A stretch of DNA of 64,000 nucleotides from an uncultured Aquimarina sp. (GTDB taxonomy: Bacteria > Bacteroidota > Bacteroidia > Flavobacteriales > Flavobacteriaceae): contig CANMSL010000005.1 of the NCBI GenBank assembly GCA_947500505.1, positions 248,001 through 312,000 of the forward strand, given 5' to 3'. Positions 54,998 through 63,529 of the stretch are shown in pieces (position 1 is the stretch's first letter; every line of letters begins with the position of its first letter). The notes below the pieces were generated by a model. The model saw nothing but the letters and a program-made list of their open reading frames with translations, did not search any database and was not told the origin of the DNA. Made by a program: the position numbers and the translations under genes.

Positions 54998-55792
54998 CTA
55001 TAAGTCAATTTCTTCAGTTGTACCATCAGGATATGTTACTGTCGCTTTGTTATCGCAAGTACCGTCACCATAATTTATAGAAGCGCTCAACGCATTCTTG
55101 GTCATCACTAATGTGCCTGTTGTAATATATTCACAGCTGAAAGTCCCTTCTAAAGTAGGATTTGTCGCTAAAGTATATGTATCAGCGTTTAATGTAACGG
55201 TCCAGTTTCCACTTACGGTATAAGTTCCATCGGCAGTGCCAATACCATTAACAGTATACGTTTTAGTACCTTGTTCTGAAGCAGTAGTTCCATCTGCTAA
55301 AGTGATGGATAAGTCCGAGATAACAGAATAGGCAAAGCTTCCCATATCGGTATTAAATGCATAAGAAGAAGATTTACTTCCATTAATCTGATTACCTCCA
55401 TAAGACAGATTGTCAAAGGTTATTGTCGAAGTTACATCGGTATCGGTTACAGTCACAATAACATTCATAGAACCACTTACAGTTTCACCGTTTCCAAAAT
55501 CACAATCAGAAAACGTTAAGGTATATCCATTCTGCGTGACAGTAAAATCAATACAATCGTTATTTTTAGAAATACCCTCAGCATTAGACCTGTTCATAGG
55601 TATATTATCTAACGACATATTATCTATGAAATTAGAAATCTTTTCTACTTCCAGACTTTTCATAACATCTTCCTGAGTAATATCGGGAGATGAATTATTA
55701 CTGTCGTCATCGCTACAGCTAGCTACTAACATGCAAGCTATAATCGCAATACTGAAGACCTTAATTTTTAAAAACGGTTTGTTCATCATCAT
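54998..55792 (-). CDS. Beta-rich lipoprotein, unknown function
   Basis: A 264-residue product with lipobox VASC followed by SDDDSNNSS linker, then repeated Thr/Ser-rich beta strands (NGYTLTFSDCDFGNGETVSGS, TYTVSGNWTVTLNAD) and four or more cysteines. A surface lipoprotein with a beta-sandwich-like fold is likely. No family recognised. Confidence 0.8.
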   Translation of the reverse strand: MMMNKPFLKIKVFSIAIIACMLVASCSDDDSNNSSPDITQEDVMKSLEVEKISNFIDNMSLDNIPMNRSNAEGISKNNDCIDFTVTQNGYTLTFSDCDFGNGETVSGSMNVIVTVTDTDVTSTITFDNLSYGGNQINGSKSSSYAFNTDMGSFAYSVISDLSITLADGTTASEQGTKTYTVNGIGTADGTYTVSGNWTVTLNADTYTLATNPTLEGTFSCEYITTGTLVMTKNALSASINYGDGTCDNKATVTYPDGTTEEIDL

Positions 55793-55966
55793 TATTATTT
55801 TTAGGTTTTAACTAAAAACTCAAAATATTGTTTTTTATTTTATATATATCAATTTTTTGATCACGCGTTTTTTAAGTTTCTTACTCATTTCTAAAAATTT
55901 TCATGTATCTGGCTTAAAGATAATTAATCTGTTTTTTCAGTTCAATGAAAAACATTATAGCTATAT

Positions 55967-57595
55967 TTATGTCTGAATAACCCCAAGATTAAATGGTTTC
56001 TCAATAGGAGCGTGATCTGCTGCTTCAATACCCATAGAAACCCACTTTCTGGTATCCAATGGATCGATAATTCCGTCTGTCCAGATTCTTGCTGCCGCAT
56101 AATAGGGAGAAATCTGTTTATCGTATCTTGCTTTGATTTTATCGAATAGTTCTTTTTCATCTTCTTCGGATAACTTTTCTCCTTTCTTTTTTAAAGAAGC
56201 AGTCTCAATCTGAAGTAATACTTTGGCAGCCTGAGCACCACCCATTACGGCAAGTTCTGCACTTGGCCAGGCACAAATCAATCTTGGATCATATGCTTTG
56301 CCACACATAGCATAATTCCCAGCTCCGTAAGAATTTCCAATTACAACGGTAAATTTGGGAACAACACTGTTACTAACCGCATTTACCATTTTAGCTCCGT
56401 CTTTGATAATGCCTCCATGTTCACTTTTACTACCTACCATGAAACCAGTTACGTCTTGTAAAAATACTAACGGAATTTTCTTTTGATTACAGTTGGCAAT
56501 AAATCGAGTCGCTTTATCGGCAGAATCAGAATAGATCACACCTCCAAACTGCATTTCACCTTTTTTAGTTTTTACAATCTTTCTTTGATTAGCCACTATA
56601 CCCACAGCCCAACCATCAATTCGCGCATATCCTGTGATAATTGTTTGTCCATAACCAGATTTATATTCCTCAAAATCAGAATCATCCACCAATCGATGAA
56701 TAATTTCCATCATATCATATTGTTCGTTTCTTGCTTTTGGTAAAATCCCATAGATATCTTTAGGTTCCTTTTTAGGTTTAAAAGGCTTGATTCTGTTATA
56801 ACCTGCTTTATCAAAATCTCCAATTTTTGAAACTATATTTTTTATTGTATCAAGTGCATCTTTATCATCCTTTGACTTATAATCAGTTACACCCGAGATT
56901 TCACAATGAGTTGTGGCTCCACCCAAAGTTTCATTATCAATACTTTCGCCAATTGCGGCTTTAACGAGATAACTACCAGCTAGAAAGATACTTCCTGTTT
57001 TATCCACAATTAATGCTTCGTCACTCATTATTGGTAAATAAGCACCTCCAGCAACACAACTTCCCATCACTGCAGAGATCTGTGTAATTCCCATACTACT
57101 CATCACTGCATTATTTCTGAATATTCTACCAAAATGTTCTTTATCAGGAAAAATTTCGTCCTGCATAGGAAGATAAACTCCTGCACTGTCTACCAAATAA
57201 ATAATAGGTAACTTATTTTCAATGGCGATTTCCTGAGCTCTTAGATTCTTTTTACCTGTTATAGGAAACCAAGCTCCTGCTTTTACAGTAGCATCATTGG
57301 CAACAACTATACACTGTTTTCCACTTATATGACCTATTTTGATAACGACCCCACCACTAGGGCATCCTCCGTGCTCAGCATACATTTCATCACCTGCAAA
57401 TGCTGCGATTTCTATAGCTTCATTATCACTATCCAATAAATATGCAATTCGTTCCCTTGCGGTCATTTTACCTTGCGAGTGTAGCTTTTCGATTCTTTTT
57501 TCACCACCACCAAGTTTTACTTTCGCTAGTTTTTGACGCAATGCTGAGACCAAGAGTTTATTATGATCTTCGTTTTTATTGAAGTTTATGTCCAT
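55967..57595 (-). CDS. Acyl-CoA carboxylase carboxyltransferase subunit
   Basis: A biotin-dependent carboxyltransferase of about 542 residues (propionyl-/methylcrotonyl-CoA carboxylase beta type). The N-terminal crotonase half has HGGCPSGGVVIKIG, GKQCIVVANDATVKAGAW and SAGVYLPMQ; the C-terminal half has GVIYSDSADKATRFI and GNSYGAGNYAMCGKAYDPR. The start at 57595 (MDINF) removes a cysteine-containing prefix of 17 codons. The biotin carboxylase/biotin carrier gene is not adjacent. MccB- or PccB-like role cannot be told apart from sequence. Confidence 0.92.
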   Translation of the reverse strand: MDINFNKNEDHNKLLVSALRQKLAKVKLGGGEKRIEKLHSQGKMTARERIAYLLDSDNEAIEIAAFAGDEMYAEHGGCPSGGVVIKIGHISGKQCIVVANDATVKAGAWFPITGKKNLRAQEIAIENKLPIIYLVDSAGVYLPMQDEIFPDKEHFGRIFRNNAVMSSMGITQISAVMGSCVAGGAYLPIMSDEALIVDKTGSIFLAGSYLVKAAIGESIDNETLGGATTHCEISGVTDYKSKDDKDALDTIKNIVSKIGDFDKAGYNRIKPFKPKKEPKDIYGILPKARNEQYDMMEIIHRLVDDSDFEEYKSGYGQTIITGYARIDGWAVGIVANQRKIVKTKKGEMQFGGVIYSDSADKATRFIANCNQKKIPLVFLQDVTGFMVGSKSEHGGIIKDGAKMVNAVSNSVVPKFTVVIGNSYGAGNYAMCGKAYDPRLICAWPSAELAVMGGAQAAKVLLQIETASLKKKGEKLSEEDEKELFDKIKARYDKQISPYYAAARIWTDGIIDPLDTRKWVSMGIEAADHAPIEKPFNLGVIQT

Positions 57596-58044
57596 TTGTG
57601 TGTATTGTTTGCACGAAAATACAAAAATCAAAGAGTTTTTAATCATTAAAATTTAATTGGGACACCTATTTCATTTATATAAAAAATGTTTAGATAATGT
57701 AAACTATTTTTTAGGAAAAATAACTGGTTTTATAGTAGTATGATAACAGTCTACTAACATTTGATTCTTTCGAGAATGTAACAAGCGTTAATCAATCCGT
57801 TTTAGAATCCAGAGTCGATAACGGTTCTTCAAATTAATGAATCTGGATATATAATTAAAAGCAGGTACTTATTACTTAAGTCCCTTTTTTAATGAAATCA
57901 TTTTCGTAACTACTTGTTTAGCAATTGATAAGACGCAAAAGAGGTTGAAGATCTCTCTAAAAAGCTATTTTTTGACGATAAAATACCGATATTTGCATAC
58001 TGTTTTTGATTTTTTATTGGAAACAATTAACTAAATAACTTGCT
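57596..58044. other. Intergenic gap, no gene seen
   Basis: About 450 AT-rich bases between the divergent carboxyltransferase gene and the CAL67264-family gene. No conserved frame, tRNA or strong hairpin was recognised. Confidence 0.55.
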
Positions 58045-58227
58045 ATGGGAATGAATAAAAATACAGTTTTGGCTTGGGCTACATTTATAATGATTTTAGC
58101 CGGATTAGGGCTTATTGCTTTGGGGGCATTTAGATACAGAGATGTTTCCGGTTGGGGGTTCGCAGCTGTTGGGGTTGGATTTTTAGCAAATGCCTGGGTA
58201 TTCAATGCTTTAAAAGGTAGAGTATAG
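58045..58227 (+). CDS. CAL67264 family small membrane protein
   Basis: A 60-residue protein with two membrane helices (LAWATFIMILAGLGLIALGA and WGFAAVGVGFLANAWVFNAL) joined by FRYRDVSG. It matches the CAL67264 family of Flavobacteriaceae in length and sequence pattern (recognised from memory). Function unknown. It precedes ettA by 53 bases, probably in one transcript. Confidence 0.88.
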   Translation: MGMNKNTVLAWATFIMILAGLGLIALGAFRYRDVSGWGFAAVGVGFLANAWVFNALKGRV

Positions 58228-58280
58228 CTAACTATATATTTCAAAAACTAACTAACATATATAAAATAATTTAGGGGCTT

Positions 58281-59972
58281 ATGTCAGACGATAAAAAGAT
58301 TATCTTCTCTATGTCTGGGGTTACAAAAACGTATAAAAGCGCAAATACTCCAGTTCTAAAAAATATTTATTTAAGTTTTTTCTACGGGGCAAAAATAGGA
58401 ATTCTAGGTCTTAATGGCTCCGGAAAATCAACCTTACTCAAGATTATAGCTGGTATTGATAAGAACTATCAGGGAGACGTTGTTTTTTCCTCAGATTATT
58501 CTGTAGGGTATCTAGAGCAGGAACCGCAATTGGATTCGGAAAAAACCGTACTTGAAGTGGTAAAAGAAGGTGCCTCGGAAATGGTGGCAGTTCTCGATGA
58601 GTACAACAAGATCAATGACATGTTTGGTTTAGAAGAGGTTTATAGTGATGCAGATAAAATGCAGAAACTCATGGATCGACAGGCAGCATTGCAAGATCAG
58701 ATAGATGCAGGTAATGGGTGGGAACTGGATACCAAATTGGAAATCGCTATGGATGCTTTAAGAACTCCGGATTCTGATAAAAAAATCGGAGTATTGTCTG
58801 GAGGGGAAAGAAGAAGAGTCGCACTTTGCCGATTATTACTAAAAGAACCGGATGTATTGTTGTTAGATGAACCAACAAACCATCTGGATGCAGAATCAGT
58901 ACACTGGTTAGAACATCATTTAGCGCAGTATAAAGGGACAGTTATCGCTGTAACACACGATAGATATTTCCTTGATAATGTTGCAGGTTGGATTCTGGAA
59001 CTAGATAGAGGAGAAGGAATCCCCTGGAAAGGAAATTATTCCTCTTGGCTTGATCAGAAATCTAAACGTTTAGCACAGGAAAGTAAGTCTGCTTCGAAAC
59101 GACAAAAAACATTAGAACGAGAGCTGGAATGGGTACGTCAGGGCGCTAAAGGAAGACAAACTAAACAAAAGGCACGTTTAAAGAATTACGATAAATTAAT
59201 GAGTCAGGATCAAAAACAACTTGACGAGAGATTAGAAATATACATCCCTAATGGACCAAGATTAGGAACGAATGTAATTGAAGCTAACGGAATAAGTAAG
59301 GCTTATGGCGATAAGCTTTTATATGAAGACCTTAATTTTAAACTCCCTCAGGCAGGAATCGTCGGGATTATTGGTCCTAATGGAGCTGGTAAGACCACTA
59401 TTTTCAAAATGATTATGGGTGAGGAAACTCCGGATAAAGGTAGTTTCTCTGTTGGTGATACAGCAAAAATTGCATATGTAGACCAATCTCATTCTGATAT
59501 TAATCCAGATAAGTCCATTTGGCAAAACTTTAGCGACGAACAGGACTTGATATTAATGGGGGGTAAAGAGGTTAATTCTCGTGCATATTTGAGCAGATTC
59601 AACTTTTCGGGTAGTGAGCAGAACAAGAAAGTATCTACACTTTCAGGAGGAGAGCGTAATAGATTACACCTGGCGATGACCCTAAAAGAAGAAGGTAATG
59701 TATTGCTTTTAGACGAACCTACTAATGATCTTGATGTCAACACTTTACGAGCGCTAGAGGAAGGGCTAGAGAACTTTGCAGGTTGTGCGGTGGTGATCTC
59801 ACACGACCGATGGTTCCTAGATCGTATATGTACCCATATTTTGGCATTTGAAGGAGATTCACAGGTATATTTCTTTGAAGGTAGCTTCTCTGATTATGAA
59901 GAAAACAAGAAGAAACGTTTAGGGGGTGATTTGTTGCCGAAACGTATAAAGTACAAGAAATTAGTGAGATAA
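58281..59972 (+). CDS. ettA: Energy-dependent translational throttle protein EttA
   Basis: An ABC-F ATPase that gates the first translation steps by ribosome E-site binding. The 563 residues contain two ATPase modules: Walker A GLNGSGKST and signature LSGGERRR in the first, GPNGAGKTT and LSGGERNR in the second. The linker near 260-330 (RQKTLERELEWVRQGAKGRQTKQKAR) is the P-site tRNA-interaction motif, and there are no membrane segments. The EttA type is supported by length and by the arm in the first module. Confidence 0.95.
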   Translation: MSDDKKIIFSMSGVTKTYKSANTPVLKNIYLSFFYGAKIGILGLNGSGKSTLLKIIAGIDKNYQGDVVFSSDYSVGYLEQEPQLDSEKTVLEVVKEGASEMVAVLDEYNKINDMFGLEEVYSDADKMQKLMDRQAALQDQIDAGNGWELDTKLEIAMDALRTPDSDKKIGVLSGGERRRVALCRLLLKEPDVLLLDEPTNHLDAESVHWLEHHLAQYKGTVIAVTHDRYFLDNVAGWILELDRGEGIPWKGNYSSWLDQKSKRLAQESKSASKRQKTLERELEWVRQGAKGRQTKQKARLKNYDKLMSQDQKQLDERLEIYIPNGPRLGTNVIEANGISKAYGDKLLYEDLNFKLPQAGIVGIIGPNGAGKTTIFKMIMGEETPDKGSFSVGDTAKIAYVDQSHSDINPDKSIWQNFSDEQDLILMGGKEVNSRAYLSRFNFSGSEQNKKVSTLSGGERNRLHLAMTLKEEGNVLLLDEPTNDLDVNTLRALEEGLENFAGCAVVISHDRWFLDRICTHILAFEGDSQVYFFEGSFSDYEENKKKRLGGDLLPKRIKYKKLVR

Positions 59973-59985
59973 TTTTAAGAAGCGG

Positions 59986-60567
59986 ATGAATTTCATACTA
60001 AAGGTATTTGTTTTTCTATTATTTTCTATCGAATTATATACACAATCAGAATTTCCACATGTCTTAGTTTTCAAGGATGGTAAAGAAATAAGAGGAAAAG
60101 TTGTTGTGTGGAACAAAAGCAAAATAATCTTTAGAAAGGCAGACACTAATCAAAAAGAATCCTATAAATATAAAATATTAAAAAAGATAATTGACTACGA
60201 TACCGGAAAAGAGTACGAAGGTTTATTGGTATTGAGACAATTAAAAGGTACTAGCAGGACTTTAAAACTTACCAAAGCAGTCTCGGGAAAAGTTGAGTGC
60301 TTTTATATTTCTAGTGAATCTTCATCATCAGCATTAGGAATCGATGCGGATACTGTTTCATCTACTTATTTTATTATGTAGAGAAGAGCAAGAAGATGAG
60401 GTTATACAAGTAAAATCTGGACTTAGATTTAATAAAATAAAAAAGAGCTTAAAGAATTTTTTGGAAATTGTCCGGAATTGAATAAAAAAATTGATAAGGG
60501 CTTTTTCGACGATAGATTAGAAGCTTTGGAATCTATTGTAAAACATTATAAAGCCAATGTTAGATAA
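59986..60567 (+). pseudogene. Exported charged protein, broken by two compensating frameshifts
   Basis: A frame with a signal peptide runs from 59986 to a TAG at 60379-60381 (131 codons, ...STYFIM). The remainder of the gene appears first in another frame from about 60380 (REEQEDEVIQVKSGLRFNKIKK) and then, after a six-A run at 60439-60444, back in the first frame (ELKEFFGNCPELNKKIDKGF... KANVR, stop 60565-60567). The final frame is the original one, so an indel before about 60380 is offset by one lost base near 60444. Its end overlaps the start of the HAD gene by 11 bases. Related flavobacterial proteins, as I recall them, have this CPEL ending. Sequencing error remains possible. Confidence 0.75.
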
Positions 60568-61246
60568 AATAAAAGTAATAGCCTTCGATGCCGATGATAC
60601 GCTTTGGGTAAATGAAACTTTTTTTAGAAAAGCAGAAGAAGAGTTTTGTGAACTGGTATCAGATCATCTACCTAAAGAACAAGCTAATAAACTACTTTAT
60701 GAAGTAGAAATGCAGAATCTTTACTTGTATGGTTATGGTATCAAACCGTTCACCCTTTCCTTAATAGAGGCGGCTATTAAGGTTACTAACGGAAACATGA
60801 ATATTCGACTGGTAGAGAAGTTAATAGATAAAGGGAAGCAGATGCTCCAGGAACCTGTAGAATTGTTGGATGGAATAGAAGAAACCCTTCAGTATTTATC
60901 AAAAAAATACAGACTGGTAATGGCCACCAAAGGGGATCTGCTGGATCAGGAACGTAAATTGATTAAATCTGGATTAGAGAAATATTTTCATCATATAGAA
61001 ATTGTATCGGATAAAACAGAAAAGCAATACCAAAAACTGGTGAATCATTTAGATATTAATGAAACTGAGTTTTTAATGGTCGGAAATTCAATAAAATCTG
61101 ACATTTTACCGGTTTTAAATATTGGAGCTCATGCATGTCATATTCCGTTTCACACCACTTGGGTTCATGAAGTACATAATGGAACTATCGATCATCCTAA
61201 TTTTAGGAGTTTAACCAATTCAAAAGAATTATTACAGTATCTGTAA
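60557..61246 (+). CDS. HAD family hydrolase
   Basis: A 229-residue phosphatase-like protein. The nucleophile pair is Asp11/Asp13 in FDADDTLW, MATKGD is motif II, and MVGNSIKSD holds the acidic motif IV. The cap region is helical (res 20-100). The substrate is unknown. Its start overlaps the broken gene upstream by 11 bases, a remnant of translational coupling, and the CAT-like gene begins directly after its stop. Confidence 0.9.
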   Translation: MLDKIKVIAFDADDTLWVNETFFRKAEEEFCELVSDHLPKEQANKLLYEVEMQNLYLYGYGIKPFTLSLIEAAIKVTNGNMNIRLVEKLIDKGKQMLQEPVELLDGIEETLQYLSKKYRLVMATKGDLLDQERKLIKSGLEKYFHHIEIVSDKTEKQYQKLVNHLDINETEFLMVGNSIKSDILPVLNIGAHACHIPFHTTWVHEVHNGTIDHPNFRSLTNSKELLQYL

Positions 61247-61879
61247 ATGAAGAAAACGGAATTAGATCTAACTACCTGGAATAGAAAAGAGCACTATGAA
61301 TTCTTTAGTAGTTTTGATGAACCGTTTTTTGGGATTGTATCTACTGTTGATTTTACAAAAGGTTATCGAATAATTAAAGATCGTGGCTATTCATATTTTC
61401 TGTACTATTTGCACAAGGCTATAAAAGCAGCCAATGAAATAGAACCTTTTCGGTATCGAATAGAAGAAGGTAAAGTGTTTATTTATGATCAGATCCATGC
61501 TTCTCCGACTATCGGAAGAGAAGATCATACTTTTGGTTTTTCTTTTATAGAGTTCGATGAGGACTTTTCTGTTTTTCAGGCAAACGCTCATTTAGAAATA
61601 GAGGATGTTAGAAATTCTGTTGGATTGCGACATACTGACAATGCCAAACGACTGGATAGTTTACATATTTCTTCCATTCCCTGGTATAACTTTACAGGAA
61701 TATCTCATGCCAGACATTTTCAATATCTGGATAGTGTGCCAAAAATTTCTTTCGGAAAATACACTAAGGAGAGAGACAAAATTTATCTACCTATATCCAT
61801 TCATGTACATCATGCATTAATGGATGGCTATCACGTAGGCTTATATCTAGAAAGGTTTCAGGAATTGCTTAATGCATAG
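61247..61879 (+). CDS. CatA-like O-acetyltransferase (chloramphenicol acetyltransferase fold)
   Basis: A 210-residue acetyltransferase of the CAT fold. The catalytic motif HHALMDG holds His189 and Asp193, and SSIPWYNFTGI mid-protein is the substrate-channel region. Chromosomal CAT-like proteins need not act on chloramphenicol; its substrate and any resistance role are untested. It starts one base after the HAD stop. Confidence 0.88.
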   Translation: MKKTELDLTTWNRKEHYEFFSSFDEPFFGIVSTVDFTKGYRIIKDRGYSYFLYYLHKAIKAANEIEPFRYRIEEGKVFIYDQIHASPTIGREDHTFGFSFIEFDEDFSVFQANAHLEIEDVRNSVGLRHTDNAKRLDSLHISSIPWYNFTGISHARHFQYLDSVPKISFGKYTKERDKIYLPISIHVHHALMDGYHVGLYLERFQELLNA

Positions 61880-61913
61880 AAAAATACAAGATAACTCCTG
61901 TTCTCAATATTGA

Positions 61914-62504
61914 TTATATAATTTTTCCTAATTCGGCAACATCACCAGCTTGCAGCTTGTTCAGTCGAATATTTCCAACTCTCACCCTAATTAAACGTAG
62001 TGTAGGAAACCCGACTGCAGATGTCATTTTTCGTACTTGTCTGAACTTGCCTTCTGTTAACGTTATAGAAACCCAACTGGTGGGGCCGTGCCTCTTGTCT
62101 CTGATTCTTTTTGACCGTTCGGGAAAATCAGGAACTTTTGTTATTTTAAAAGCCCTACAGGGATTAGTTAGGTACTTTTTTCCGTCAAAACCAATTTGGA
62201 CACCATTTACCAGTTTAGTCAAAGCATCTTCTGTAATATTGCCATCTACCTGCACATAATACTCTTTTTCTATATTGCCACTACAGATGTGATTACTTGT
62301 TTTACCATCTGTAGTTAATAGTAATAACCCTTCTGATTTTTCGTCTAATCTACCAATAGCCATGATACCTACAGGAAAATTAAATAATTCCCCTAATAAT
62401 TTTTTAGAATTTTGCTTTTGCCCATTATTGATAAACTGACTCAAATAACCATAGGGCTTATATATCATAAAGTGTCTATGAGCTTCTGTTATTTTATTCG
62501 ACAT
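61914..62504 (-). CDS. rRNA large-subunit pseudouridine synthase E-type (RluE-like)
   Basis: A 196-residue RsuA/RluE-family synthase without an S4 domain. Motif GRLDEKSEGL has the catalytic Asp54, KPYGYLSQF is the start block and EGKFRQVRKM is motif III. E. coli RluE modifies U2457 of 23S rRNA; the site here is inferred. A TACATTTG box lies 44 bases upstream. Confidence 0.9.
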   Translation of the reverse strand: MSNKITEAHRHFMIYKPYGYLSQFINNGQKQNSKKLLGELFNFPVGIMAIGRLDEKSEGLLLLTTDGKTSNHICSGNIEKEYYVQVDGNITEDALTKLVNGVQIGFDGKKYLTNPCRAFKITKVPDFPERSKRIRDKRHGPTSWVSITLTEGKFRQVRKMTSAVGFPTLRLIRVRVGNIRLNKLQAGDVAELGKII

Positions 62505-62547
62505 TACTAACTAATTTTTTACACTTTATTAGGTCATTCCACACCAC

Positions 62548-62555
62548 CAAATGTA
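62548..62555 (-). promoter_or_regulatory. Putative Bacteroidota -7 promoter box
   Basis: The minus strand reads TACATTTG, 44 bases upstream of the RluE-like start. Confidence 0.45.
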
Positions 62556-62838
62556 GTCATTGTGAGACTGTATATAAAAATTTTTATTTTACTGAAATTC
62601 AATTTATTTTCTTTAATCAACCTGTTTTTAAAAGAAGAACCTTCTTTAGAAAGAAGTCTATAGATCCGTAAAGCACTAAAAAAATATAATAAGTTTTTTA
62701 TAAATGCTATTGTCTGTTGAAATGAAAAATTTTGTAAAGAGAAGATAATTTATTGAAATTTTATATAATATCAGGGTAACAAAATTTAGTAATAACTCAA
62801 ATAAGTGACTTGAATTAGTTAATTTAACATAGATCATC

Positions 62839-62846
62839 TATCTTTG
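62839..62846 (+). promoter_or_regulatory. Putative -7 box, cold-shock gene (distal)
   Basis: TATCTTTG matches TAnnTTTG; a transcript from here would have a leader of about 160 bases. Confidence 0.4.
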
Positions 62847-62878
62847 TACTAAATAAGTACATATTGATTACTATATTA

Positions 62879-62886
62879 TAATTTTG
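62879..62886 (+). promoter_or_regulatory. Putative -7 box, cold-shock gene (proximal)
   Basis: TAATTTTG matches TAnnTTTG; a transcript from here would have a leader of about 120 bases, usual for cold-shock mRNAs. Confidence 0.4.
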
Positions 62887-62939
62887 TACTTAGTCGTTGT
62901 AACCACTGGGTTAATTGTTCGGTAAATCAATCTTCTAGT

Positions 62940-62981
62940 ATTGTCATTTTCCAATTATTCGTTTAGTATTCCGATGACAAT
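62940..62981 (+). promoter_or_regulatory. Leader stem-loop before the cold-shock gene
   Basis: ATTGTCAT (62940-62947) and ATGACAAT (62974-62981) are perfectly inverted around a 26-base loop within the putative leader, 33 bases before the start codon. It may act in temperature-dependent translation. Confidence 0.45.
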
Positions 62982-63014
62982 TGATGTTTAACAAATTAAT
63001 TAGAGATATACTGA

Positions 63015-63464
63015 ATGGCAAAATCACAACAGACTTTTAGCAAGATTGAAAAAGAAAAAAAGAAATTAAAGAAACGCGAGGAAAAGCAGAAAAGAAAAGA
63101 AGAACGTAGAGCTAATTCAAAAAAAGGTAGTGGTTTCGATATGATGATTGCTTATGTTGATGAAAATGGTCACCTTACAGACACCCCACCAGATCCTTCG
63201 AAAAAGAAAAAAGTAAAAGCTGAGAATATAGAAATTGGTATTCCGAAAAAGGAACACGTAGAAGAAGATCCGATTAAAAAAGGGAAAGTAGCTTTTTTTA
63301 ATGATTCAAAGGGATATGGCTTTATCACTGAGCAAGAATCTCAGGAAAAATTTTTCGTACACGCAAATGGCTTGATGCAAGAGATTAGAGAAGGGGATAA
63401 GGTACAGTTCGAATTAGAAATGGGAATGAAGGGGTTAAACGCGGTTAGAGTTAAGAAAATTTAG
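63015..63464 (+). CDS. Cold-shock domain protein with basic N-terminal tail
   Basis: A 149-residue nucleic-acid-binding protein. Residues 1-40 are a Lys/Glu/Arg-rich tail likely helical (KEKKKLKKREEKQKRKEE) and 85-149 a cold-shock domain with RNP1 KGYGFI and RNP2 KFFVHA. Bacterial family members melt RNA structure in the cold. The long leader and two promoter boxes fit cold-regulated expression (inference). The tail is a feature of longer flavobacterial variants. Confidence 0.93.
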   Translation: MAKSQQTFSKIEKEKKKLKKREEKQKRKEERRANSKKGSGFDMMIAYVDENGHLTDTPPDPSKKKKVKAENIEIGIPKKEHVEEDPIKKGKVAFFNDSKGYGFITEQESQEKFFVHANGLMQEIREGDKVQFELEMGMKGLNAVRVKKI

Positions 63465-63487
63465 GTTTTATAAACTTCGAAATATTT

Positions 63488-63525
63488 AAAAAGCATTTGC
63501 AGATATTGACTGCAAATGCTTTTTT
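63488..63525. terminator. Convergent terminator hairpin
   Basis: AAAAAGCATTTGCA (63488-63501) and TGCAAATGCTTTTT (63511-63524) pair perfectly around a 9-base loop, between the cold-shock and MBL genes. Confidence 0.9.
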
Positions 63526-63529
63526 GATT

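Larger units (their letters stand above)
62505..63014. other. Long intergenic gap with cold-shock leader and promoter boxes
   Basis: About 510 bases of AT-rich sequence, divergent promoters for the RluE-like gene and the cold-shock gene. It contains boxes at 62548, 62839 and 62879, GTACT-AAATA-AGTAC at about 62846-62860, and an 8-bp leader stem at 62940-62981. No coding frame was seen. Confidence 0.6.

Noticed and set aside
58014..58244. 76-codon minus-strand frame
   Set aside because: Antisense to the CAL67264-family gene, which matches a known family on the plus strand.
61605..61820. 71-codon frame inside the CAT-like gene
   Set aside because: Overlaps an intact gene in another frame and has no motif.
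61247..61879. Transferable chloramphenicol resistance gene
   Set aside because: It lies in an ordinary chromosomal gene row without mobile DNA; CAT-fold proteins often have other substrates.
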